Source of the DNA: Parastagonospora avenae f. sp. tritici 18332-5
Lineage: Eukaryota; Ascomycota; Dothideomycetes; Pleosporales; Phaeosphaeriaceae
Length of the DNA stretch: 64,000 nucleotides
Reading direction: 5' to 3'
NCBI GenBank assembly: GCA_022559985.1
Contig: JAFJTR010000053.1
Location: forward strand, 62,001-126,000
Below, piece after piece: positions 54,973 to 64,000 of this stretch (within the stretch, counting starts at the first letter, position 1; the number at the start of each line of letters is the position of its first letter). Made by a program: the position numbers and the translations under genes. A model generated the notes under the pieces. It saw only the letters and a list, made by a program, of their open reading frames with translations, did not search any database and was not told the DNA's origin.

Positions 54973-55389
54973 ACGCCCTTACCTTTTCCCTTGATCATAT
55001 TCTTTCTCGCAGGTGTCGTGTTGACATGGGAATAGTTGTCATTTATCGCGACGTGTAACTGAGTCTTATGGTGCTTAGGTGATGCGCATGTTTCGTTTCG
55101 AACGCACGTGCCTGTCCCGCTGGGGAAGCTGGATGCGAATAGTCGGATCGAGAGGATTGAGAAGCGCATTGAGAGGATTGAGATGAGGAGGTGAAGGACC
55201 TGTGTATGATGGATTTATATGGGTATTTTCGAGGGGAGGGGGATGCAAGGGGATGGGATTGTAGTTGTTATATATCATGTTTTCACGCGGATGGCGTGGG
55301 GAGAACAATTTTAGCTATGTGTGCTATGTTAAGTCTTCTTGGTCATTGATTCATTATGTTCAAGTGAGAAGTAAGTGAGAGAAGGGAAT
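54973..55389. other. Intergenic between convergent genes
   Basis: About 420 bp between the HMG-box gene and the dsRBD gene. It contains a short direct repeat, GAGAGGATTGAGA/AG, around 55149-55182. No gene is seen. Confidence 0.4.
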
Positions 55390-56983
55390 CTACACCAACT
55401 CCTCCATCGCATCCTCAAACTCCGAGTCCACATCGACATGGACATCGCCGTCATCATCCACCTTCCCCTTCCCCTCCTCAACCTTTCCCTCCTCACTATC
55501 CCACCCCTTCCCTACCGCCCCCTCAAGCACCCTCCTCCCACACTCGACCCGATACCTCCTCACCTCCTCCAGATACGCCAGCGTCAGCCGCGCACACTCC
55601 TCCTTCGCCTTCTTCTTGCCCAGCACATTGCGCACCTCGCCAATCGGGCCCGCGTGCGCGCCGCCATTAGCAAAGTAACACGCCACGGTGTGGAAGTGCG
55701 GCGCGTCGTGGGGAGGCGTATCGAAGCGCCATTCCGGGGGGCCGAGGGAGAGCAGGGCGGCGAGGGAGGCTGCTTGGGCGGGTGAAGAAGAAGAAGAAGA
55801 AGAAGAAGAAGATATGGTAGAGGAGGGCAGGGGTGATGAAAGGACGTTTGAATCCACGATGATTTGTGGCACATCTGACCCCTTCTCCTTCTTCTTCTTC
55901 TTCTTCTTGATACCCCCAACATCCAATGCGTCGTTCGGCCACTCGCCTAACTCTTTGAAGTGCTCAACCGCACACCTCGCTGCCTCTTGGCGCGCCGCCT
56001 TTTTCGACGAGCGCGTGGCGCTCAGCGAGCCGAAGGATAGGGAGTCGAGCGTCAGGCGGCATGCGAAGGTTGTGCCGACGCTGTAGTCGGTGTAGGTTGG
56101 TTGGGGGAGGGATTGGGCGCGGAGGAATTCTATCCATACATATCAGCAACTCACTTAGCATTTAGAAGACAGTGTAGGACGTACCGAGAAGTTGACCGAC
56201 GTAGTTTGGACCCGGTTCTTCTTTTTCTTTGGGGGCTTGTTTCGCTGGTCCTTTTGCGCGGCCGAAGCGCTCCAATTTCCCTTCCTGCTCGGCAATCTCG
56301 AGCGCCTCGAGAGCCCGCTTGCTCACGGCTTCCCTGGCTTCTTGCTTGTTGAGAAAGCGCGTGTCCTCCTTGATATTCAGTTCGTCAAGCTCGAGACCAG
56401 GGAATGTGATCTCAGCGCTCCAACCCTTTTGCTCGTTTCCCGTGTATTCATAGCTTGGTTGAGGGAAGCCGCCTTTCTGGCACTTATCGTGCAGCGCGAC
56501 TCTGTGCTTGGATGTGCGCACGCGGGCGTCGGACGTGACCTTGTGGATCATACCTAGCTTCTCCAGACGCGTCAAGATCTCCAGGGCCACCTTGCTGAGT
56601 TCTTCCTTCGCCTCTTGCTTGCTGGGGTACATGGCATCGACCTTGATATCCTGCAATTCGTCCGCGTCCAAGCCCGGGAAGCCGACATCGCCACACCATC
56701 CCCGAGAGCTATCTCCATGGAAGTTGAACATGGGCTGAGGAATCCCGAGAGCTTGATACTTGGCATGGAGGTCGATGATGTGTTTGGACGAGCGAGATCC
56801 AAGTGCAACAGGACCAGTGTTGACAGCCTTCTTGCTGGCGACCGCTGATTTCTCGGCTTTCAGAGCGGCGTGGCGAGCTTCCGCCTCTTTTCCCATGTAA
56901 TCATCGATGCTGTAGACGCCTTCGAGTTTCGGGACGTGAACGGCAACTTCGCCAGGATGTGTTGGAGGAAGAGCGACCTCCAT
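55390..56983 (-). CDS. Protein with four dsRNA-binding-like domains
   Basis: Two exons (56983-56185 and 56129-55390) encode 512 residues. Two clear dsRBDs lie in exon 1: LHAKYQALGIPQPMFNF with SKQEAKEELSKVALEIL, and LHDKCQKGGFPQPSYEY with NKQEAREAVSKRALEAL. A third spans the intron (LLEFLRAQSLPQPTYTDYSV, then SSKKAARQEAARCAVEHF). A fourth, more divergent, is near the C-terminus (PHFHTVACYFANGG, then GKKKAKEECARLTLAYL). Between the third and fourth sits a low-complexity linker with runs of seven Lys and about ten Ser encoded by triplet repeats. No RNase, helicase or deaminase domain is present, so it is a pure dsRNA-binding protein. Its partner is unknown; a link to Dicer or other RNA pathways would be inference. 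Confidence 0.85.
55784..55812. repeat. GAA/TTC triplet repeat encoding polySer
   Basis: An uninterrupted GAA run of nine to ten units on the plus strand. On the coding strand it reads TCT and gives about ten serines in the linker of the dsRBD protein. Confidence 0.9.
55888..55908. repeat. CTT/AAG triplet repeat encoding polyLys
   Basis: Seven CTT units on the plus strand encode seven lysines (AAG) in the dsRBD protein linker. Confidence 0.9.
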
Positions 56984-57793
56984 GTTGATCTTCTCAGCCT
57001 TGCGAAATTGTTATAATTAGATACCTAGGTAGGATCTAGCAGCCGGACTTGGAAGTGAGAAGAGATGAGAAAAGAAGGAACGTGTATGAAGTCACAAGAT
57101 ATAGCTGTCTGCGCAGTGCATATATCAGTGTGCAAGGCTAGCGATTGTTTGTCGTGAAGGTGGGTCTGGGGTGATGTTTGGTGGGGCTCCAGTGCTGCAG
57201 GTGATTGCGCGACGACGCGTTTGCGCGCGGCACGCGAAGAACAATGAGAAAGCAATAAGAATGAAGCCTTGCGGTGAGACAGCGACAGTTGCTCGAAGAC
57301 AATGACTGGCGATATGCAGAGACATGGAGCAAAGCCGAAAGTACTTTCCATGCAAATATTTGTCGAAGTCAGCAGGAACGGTGCCTGAGTTTGCTTGTCA
57401 AATGCGACCCTTGCACTTTACAGTAGCTAGTACCGCAGAGCCTCACTACACACTGAAAACTGCCTGAGCTATTTGTGTCTCATCGCATTTGTCTCGAGGC
57501 TTGCAGAAGGTACGCCCTTCGGCACATCCGCTCTCGCACCAGGACGCCTGCACGCCACCAACTTCCAAATATGAGCATGGCTCCGAGAAACCGCGTCAAA
57601 ACGGGTGGCTTGCGCCATTCCCGAGACCCTACAATTCAGTCTTAAGCAAATCATCATCAAACGCTAATACATTAACATTAAGCTTAAGTCTAATTATCTC
57701 TTGAGATTTTCGGGGAATCATAGTTTGATGCAAATCCATGCCATACAATACAAAGATAAGAGAATATCCTAGCGAATGTGGAGTAGGAATGTT
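56984..57793. other. Intergenic, no gene seen
   Basis: About 810 bp between the start of the dsRBD gene and the end of the abaA-like gene. It has short frames only. The right end is A/T-rich (57640-57770), fitting the 3' untranslated region of the TEA factor. Confidence 0.45.
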
Positions 57794-60660
57794 TCAATAA
57801 CCTCTGGCCCGCTGATCTCGCTCGATCAGTTCCAGCACACCCAGGCCTACGCCATGTACCCCGGTGTGGCTGTCTTTCCTACAGTCGTTACCATCACTGG
57901 CGCCACCACCCGTGTCTTCATGGAATGGACTCTGCAGATTGTTCCACAGTCCATGGTTCACGTTGATCGAATCATGCAGGCCGAGATCCTGCGGTTGTTG
58001 CAAATGATGTCTAGGCAGTACATCATGTCCATGTGTCGTTTGCCCATGGTTCAAATACGTATGATACTGCTCTGCCGCATTCTCTAGGTGGGGGATGACA
58101 TTTGAACTCGCCCAGATCGGCTTTGTGGAGTAGCAGGGCATATGATCGGTTTGTAAGGAAGTATCGACAAGCTCGGTGCCTGCAGCGCATGCTAAACCGA
58201 GATTGTAGCCGTCCTGGTCCAGACCGACGAGGGCGTGTAGATTGTCTAGACTAGTGTTTTGATTTGACAAGCTTTCGTAGTCGTGCAGGTTGATGGTGGG
58301 GTCAAAGGCACCGGATATGGTGATGTGGCCGCCATCGAAATTGAAGTCGTTGGGATCTTGGGCGTACATGCCCACAGTACTCTGGCTGTGGGATAGGCTG
58401 GGGAGACTTTGCTGCGAGTAGTCTGTCGATGCGCTTGGGGCAGCCGAGGCGTGTCCATGGTCAAAGTCGGGTTGCATCGAGGCGAGGACGTCTAGATGAA
58501 GTTGCGGGGGCTGTTGCGCCTGTGTCGGCTGCACCGCATAGCCGTGATGTGGTTGGTGTTGGTGTATGTAGTCGAGAGGCAAGTGAGGGACTTGCTGGTA
58601 GAGTGATGCCTCGTGTGATGCAGAAGATGTGCAATCCATTATTTCCTGGTGTCCATGTTGGAGATTCTCCAGTTTTAGGCCAGAGTCGTGCTTCATATCA
58701 TTCCACCTTTGCTCCAGTGGGTGTTGCTGAGGAGCATCAAAGTTGACCGCTCGCCAGTTCATGCTGCCAACTTCAGCAGAGCTCCTTGTTTGTGTAAATC
58801 GCCACAAGATTGTAAGGACACGTTCAGCCTCGCCGGTGCCAGGCTTGATACCATACACATCCTGTGTGGCCGTGAGCCGCAGTAACGATTTGCTGACGCA
58901 GCTCTCGTCTCTCAACCTCAAGTTTTGGTACTTGGTCATTCGACTGACCCAGAATTTGGAGCCGAATGCAATCCTTAGGCACCCGTTACGTCCATGTGGG
59001 CCTGCTCGGTAGTCGCATGGTGTCCGATGCTCCTTCAAATCGTGCGCGTCGCGACCGTCGAATTGAGGGTCTGCGGCCATGCTGCCACTATCAAAAAACC
59101 GAGTAGTGCACTCCACGGATTCGAAGACGGAAAGGTCGCGCTGAGTGTCGAGGTTGAAGGTGATCGATAAGCTAGCCTTTGGTCGGGACTCTGTCATCAC
59201 CTTGATGGAAGCATTGCAAACGAGGACATTTCTGCCTTGCATCGACCAGTTGTCCATCTGTTCTCTCAAGAAGTCGAACTCGGGATACTGCTTTCGCCAC
59301 GATGCAGTATCTGTGACGTTGAGATCGTCGAACCTGCCATCTGTTGCAAGTTGAGTGAAATAGTGCACGGGCTGGTCGTCAATCCCGACAAACATGGTGA
59401 AGTCCGTGACTGCATACGGCGAGGATGTTGGATGAGGACCGCTATGACGTGTAGCCATTGCGTAGGAGGAAGGTAATGTTTCAGGCCCAGCCCACATATG
59501 AGATGTGGGAGTGTCGTACTCGTAATTTGTTGCGGAGGTTGCACGAAGCGAGTGATGACGGCTTCGGACTTGAGGGATGTGGTATGCATGGGAGGACTCA
59601 CGCCCTCGATGGCGCTTCTTATCGTCGTCTACTGTAGCCATGTACACGAGCACTAATGCGTGTCACGTCAGCTAGAGCTCAACAATCCCTGCCGTAACCC
59701 TTGCGCGAAGCTGCATGGTGGCCTGCAGCACTACCACCACCAACTTCAAGTCTTCCCTTGATCAGAATTGGGTTAAGAACAGACCCTAAGTAGTGCTGGC
59801 AAAAAAGGAATGATGCCACTTACCACCAGGCTGGTTATGTAGATGCTGTTTGAGGACTTGTAGGTGGCTTGAGACTTGCTTGCGATCTCGGATGATGCCG
59901 GTATCCCTTCGGATGGAGTCTTGTATTAATTCATTGCGACCCCGCAATGCACCTTCAAGCATGAATTTCTTTCGCCCCATTGGTGGCCATCGGACAAGTG
60001 CTATGATGCAGTGGTCAGCCAGGTCACTACGTAGTGGTTCGTTCCACAAGGGCAGAACGCGGGGCAAGATACGAGCGCGCAGCTTCGCTGCCTAGCAAGT
60101 AGGCAATAAGAGTGACTGATGCTATGTAATGATCGTGACTTACCTCTCCAAAAAGCATGTTCAAGAAATTCGGGCCAAACAGTCTTGTCTTTCTCGTCTT
60201 TTCCAACTGAGCCTCCGGCCGCCTCTTTTGCTTTCTTCTCTGCGAGTTGCCTTGCTTCTATCGCAAGGACTTCCGCGCGCGTTAAACTAGGTTGCTTCTC
60301 TCGGTACTTCTGGTATTTGTCGGACCTTTGAAGCATCCGGTATAACCGCTTGAGCTCAAAATCGACTTGCTTCTCTGATCTCTCCGCGCCAAAGCCGGCC
60401 AGACCAATATGCTGTGCATGTACATTGCCGGTAAAGTAGACGCCTGTGGGTGGAGCTCGCCTAGTGTAATTGTTGTTCGTTGGACTCGGACTTCGTGACC
60501 GCTTCTGTAACGACGTGGTTTGGTTGTTGAATTCATGAGGCCAATTAGCAGAACGTTCCTGGAGGACGGCACGCTGCTGTGTAGTGGTGTCTATTGTGTT
60601 CTCTCCTAAGGCTGGAACATCCCCAAGTCTCGCGCATGACCGCAGTTGTTGGAGTTCCAT
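57794..60660 (-). CDS. abaA: AbaA-type TEA/ATTS-domain transcription factor
   Basis: Three exons (60660-60144, 60000-59824, 59652-57794) encode about 850 residues. The TEA domain is assembled across the first two introns: VWPEFLEHAFWR in exon 1, then ALVRWPPMGRKKFMLEGALR and RKQVSSHLQVLKQHLHNQPG in exon 2. This is the DNA-binding domain of AbaA/Tec1/TEF-1 factors recognising CATTCY. A domain-like region around residues 310-480 follows (FTMFVGIDDQPVHYFTQL, CTTRFFDSGSM, FGSKFWVSRM), then a long His/Gln-rich tail. AbaA drives phialide development in conidiation in Aspergillus (family knowledge). Size and order fit AbaA. The introns (143 and 171 bp) are longer than the local norm. No lesion is seen. 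Confidence 0.9.
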
Positions 60661-61590
60661 GGTAGGCTGCGGCGGTATGCAAAAGAAGAAAAGGCTGGCC
60701 AGAAATGTAGTGTCAGGGTAAGAATGATGGCTTGATGCAGAATGGAACGAGTGTAAGGCAGTTGGAGCAATGAATGACTGTGGATTGTGGTGAAAGAGGA
60801 AGAAGAGAATGTATCGAAAGAGTATGTGGCAAAGTAAGTTATGCAGATATTTGCAATGGTATAAGGTAGGGTACAGGCGACCACCAGGTAGGAGACACGC
60901 TTGGCAGGCAGAATTGGACTTGCCGTGCCTCCAGGGCGACCGACTGATGGGTACGATGGAGTACCCACTATGCTACATAGGGCTCGAGTGTCAGTCAACA
61001 GGGTGACATGGCCATAATCCTTTGATTAGCACTACACGCTTTCTACTGTCGTCGTAGTCGCCAAATAGTCGCCATTTCGCTTGTTGTCCAAGTAATTACT
61101 GCCATCGTAATTCCTTCATCAACTGGAATGGTAAATATCGCCTAGTTAGCAGAGGAGCAAGGGCTTCGGCCGATTGCCGACTGATCAATCGTCATCTGAT
61201 TGGACTTGTGCGAGGGAGGACTGGCACGGAATGCTTTGAGCAAGAATGAATGTCAGTGGTTGCCAACAACAACAGCCTGTATGATCTACAAGACGTCTTG
61301 TTTGTGGCTGCCTTACTCCGCGTGTTTTACAGTAATCTGAGACGTGGTGTGGTGGCCATGCCCATTGATCCAAAGCGCAGTAGGTGTATCCTGTCGCGCC
61401 TACAGATGGTGACCTAGATATAGCGTACCAGTGCAGAGGCGTTATAGTTTAACTGCATTTGGGATGCCGCAGCCAAGGGCGGGCCTCGCTTCTTTGGTTA
61501 GAGAAGCAAGGGGAGGTATCAAGGACGACGCAGCCTGGTGGTGTCGCGCCATCTCAAGGATCGCCTACCGGAACAAACGCGCGCTCGCGC
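60661..61590 (-). promoter_or_regulatory. abaA upstream region with six CATTCY sites
   Basis: On the minus (coding) strand CATTCY occurs at 60726-60721, 60744-60739, 60811-60806, 61130-61125, 61233-61228 and 61248-61243. CATTCY is the established binding site of AbaA itself. All six share one orientation. The region also has two matches to the BrlA consensus (61211 and 61507), no more than expected by chance. No gene is seen here. Confidence 0.55.
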
Positions 61591-64000
61591 TCATTCATCT
61601 AGATCGTCTGTGCCTGCAACGTTAAACTTCTTACGACCGCCTTCTGTGAGGCGTTGTAGCGCAACCTTGTTGGCCTGTGCGCCCACCTTCTGCTGCATCT
61701 TCTCAAGCTCTGCCTCAGGATCATCCGATTCAGTCTCCGCGAATGCGAGAACCAAGCGTCGGCCCAGCAAGTGAGTATTCTTCAAAGCGTTCATAGCGTT
61801 GACAGCATCGCGTTTAGTGGTAAATTCAGCAAACCCGAAACCGCGCGAAGAGGCGTCAAATTTCTTGGGTACTCTGACGGACCGAAGTTGGCCGTAAGGG
61901 GTGAACAGCGCGCGAACATCTTTTTTCTGCAATCAAAATTAGCACGCGCTACGGTAAAATGAAGTCGATAAAGGGCACTTACGCCAGCTTCGAAAGGCAA
62001 GTTTTTGATGATGATCTTTGTACTTGCTGCTTTCTTGGCAGTATCTTCCTTTCGACGCTCCTCGGCAGCATCCGCGCCCTTGTGAGAGGCTTTGATCTGC
62101 AACTTATGGCCCTCTAGGTCCTGCCCATCCATCGTCCGCAATGCTGCAGAAGCTGCCTCGGCACTGTTGAACTCGACGAAACCAAAGCCCATGGATAACA
62201 CTCCTCGTTTCGGATCGACCTTGGTTTTGACTTTGGCACTCCGGAAACCAGACAGCGGCTTGAACGCCTCGGTGAGTCGCTCCGTAGTTGTGGTGAAGTT
62301 CAAGTTCCGCACATACAGAGTCGCTGTATTGGCGGCCTCGGGTTCAGGAGCCTCCTCTAACAAGTCCGTAGCGGAGAGCTTGGCAGCCGGTCCACCTGAA
62401 GTAGATGCCCGCGGCACATCTATAACACCACCTTCCTTGAATAGGTCCTTAGGGGCTTTCTCAAGGTAGAGGATCGAGTCCTTCATCTTCCTGTAGGATA
62501 AAGACATGAACGCTGTCTTCGCTTGCGCAATGTTGGAGAACTCAACAATTGCAGTCATGCCGGTTGGCGGCATCAGGAATTTGGTCACTGTGCCGTGTTC
62601 TTCAAACATCTTGCGTAGCTCGTCAGGCGTCACACCATGAGGGATGTTTTTCGCCAATATGGCAAGGTCACCTTTCGCGCTCCTTTGGAAAGCCTCAAGA
62701 TCAACACCATGCTGGGCAAAGTAGGACTTCGTCTCCTGGATGATGTGTGTCTCTGCATGTGCTTGCTTCACGGCTGCGTCTGAAGAGGTGGGATCAAGAA
62801 GTTCCGCTTTGCTGATTCCCATTCGATTTGCGATTGTAGACATAACAGCATCAGCCTGGCGAATCGTCAGTGATGAAGGTAAGGAAGCTTTGATGCGATC
62901 GTCTTACATTAAGGTAGAGCGAATTCCAATTGAAAGTAGCTCGTGTGGCGTCCTGTTTTCGTCGAATCTCCTTTTGCTTCTTGAGCGGCAACTTGGAGAT
63001 CTCGAATTCGTTGAGGCTTGTGTCTTTCTTGGCCTTCGCAGAGATGATATGCAGCAGACGGCCTTGGAAAATGGTGCCGTCCGTGTCGTCATATGCCACG
63101 ACGGCCTGTTCTCGCTCTTTGAACTGGATGAATGCGAAGCCCTTTCCTTTGCCATCGCTCTTCTTCAGCGGAACGTGTACCTTTGATAATTAGCGGCTGC
63201 TCGATGAGATAGATGGAGTCTTCAAGCTCAAAGACATGCGCCAATATCAGATAAGAGAGACATCTACTAAAATACTCTCGACAGTCAACCTCATTTGCTG
63301 TGCATCAGTTGTCCCTATCTGTATATTCATCATTGCGCGAGTAACGTGAAGAAAAATAGACCGCTGGCTTACCTCTTCCAAAGAGCCATACTTGGCAAAG
63401 TGTTCTCGAAGCTCATCTTCAGTGACTTCGAAGTGCAAATTCCGAAGGTACAGTCTGCCAGTCTCTCGGATCTTCTCCACTTCATCCGAAGACGGCACTT
63501 CTGTGTCGTGTGCCTCAGGTGCTTGTTCCTCAATTGGTTCTGCCTGGTCTGGTTGTTCGATCACCTCTGTCTGAGGCTTCCGCGGAGCTTCGCTCACTTG
63601 CGATCGATCGGCTGGTGCAGACAATTCGTCGTCTTCGACCAAGTCCAGAACGCGATTGGTTCTCGATCGTAACCAGTCTTCATCGGTTACGGGGACTCCA
63701 CTTGGCTCGACACCCTCCATGTCTTCGTCAAGTTGTGTAGAGACATCTTTCGTCAACTCTGCGCTCTTTGCCTCCACTGTGGGCCTGCCTGCGAGATTTG
63801 CATCCACAGGGGTTGCAGTTTCGACCGCTGTCTTCGGCTTCTTCGCAATAACTTGGTAATCATCGTCGCTCTCATCTTCTGGTACCGCAACAGCGGGTAC
63901 GATGTCCTCGCCCGAAGCAACAGCTACATCTGGCTGTGTATCCCCGTTCGTCCAGATATTTGTCTTGGAAGGGGCCTGATACACTTGAAGAAACTCCTTG
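61591..64000 (-). CDS. MRD1: Mrd1, multi-RRM ribosome-biogenesis protein (5' end cut)
   Basis: The gene enters from the right edge. Exons are 64000-63373 (partial), 63180-62908, 62855-61983 and 61926-61591, giving about 703 residues. An acidic stretch leads to an RRM (GRLYLRNLHFEVTEDEL, split by a 192-bp intron from VHVPLKKSDGKGKGFAFIQF). Further RRMs follow at DLAILAKNIPHGVTPDELRK, ATLYVRNLNFTTTTERLTE and IIIKNLPFEAGKKDVRALF, the last split by an intron. The end reads RKKFNVAGTDDLDE. Order and the ILAKNIPHG and LLGRRLVLAFAE motifs fit Mrd1, a nucleolar protein needed for 35S pre-rRNA processing and small-subunit assembly (family knowledge). The missing 5' part should hold RRM1. Confidence 0.92.

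Noticed and set aside
61030..61090. CGTCGTAGT-containing stretch as a third MITE copy
   Set aside because: It shares only nine bases with the MITE ends, with no inverted partner.
61211..61513. Two BrlA-consensus matches in the abaA upstream region
   Set aside because: About one match is expected by chance for such a degenerate 7-mer in this length, so two are not evidence.

Overview
The window is nuclear DNA of a filamentous ascomycete (Pezizomycotina). The evidence is short introns of about 45-60 bp with GTRNGT donors and CTRAY branch points, a Crh-type cell-wall enzyme, scytalone dehydratase for DHN melanin, a group VI (Sln1-type) hybrid histidine kinase, an AbaA-type TEA factor, a HET-domain relic and RIP-like stop codons. 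The transposase and the gene beside it look like repeats common in Dothideomycetes, but that class-level placement is only a guess.

Layout. 0-2.2 kb: a decayed repeat-associated gene and a decayed Tc1/mariner transposase. 3.4-7.1 kb: the Sln1-type kinase. 8.6-17.0 kb: a fast-evolving island with an orphan gene, a broken HET gene, a gene with an in-frame TGA, and an array of four or five small cysteine-rich secreted-protein genes of which only one is intact. 17.2-29.3 kb: conserved core genes: Swd1 (COMPASS) head-to-head with RPB1, an unrecognised 444-aa protein, and a Crh transglycosylase. 29.9-34.1 kb: a second decayed island with a coiled-coil orphan, a MITE, and a GEN1/Yen1-like nuclease pseudogene. 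34.4-44.6 kb: an AA9 monooxygenase and a CE1 esterase transcribed divergently, a fungal membrane protein, an ArsB/CitM-like transporter, a BTB-like protein and scytalone dehydratase. 46-64 kb: a Csx1/Nam8-type 3-RRM protein, a KEN-box-containing disordered protein, an omega-amidase, a second MITE copy, an HMG-box protein, a four-dsRBD protein, AbaA and Mrd1 (cut by the window edge).

There is no operon logic. Related jobs that sit together are transcription (RPB1 with the H3K4-methylation subunit Swd1), plant polymer attack (AA9 with CE1) and RNA binding (Csx1-like, dsRBD protein and Mrd1 in the last 18 kb). The most unusual element is the tandem family of two-exon, eight-cysteine secreted proteins at 14.35-16.67 kb. 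All copies share a cysteine framework and an intron position, and the broken copies show start loss, nonsense and frameshifts. A second novelty is a small TA-flanked MITE family present in two diverged copies.
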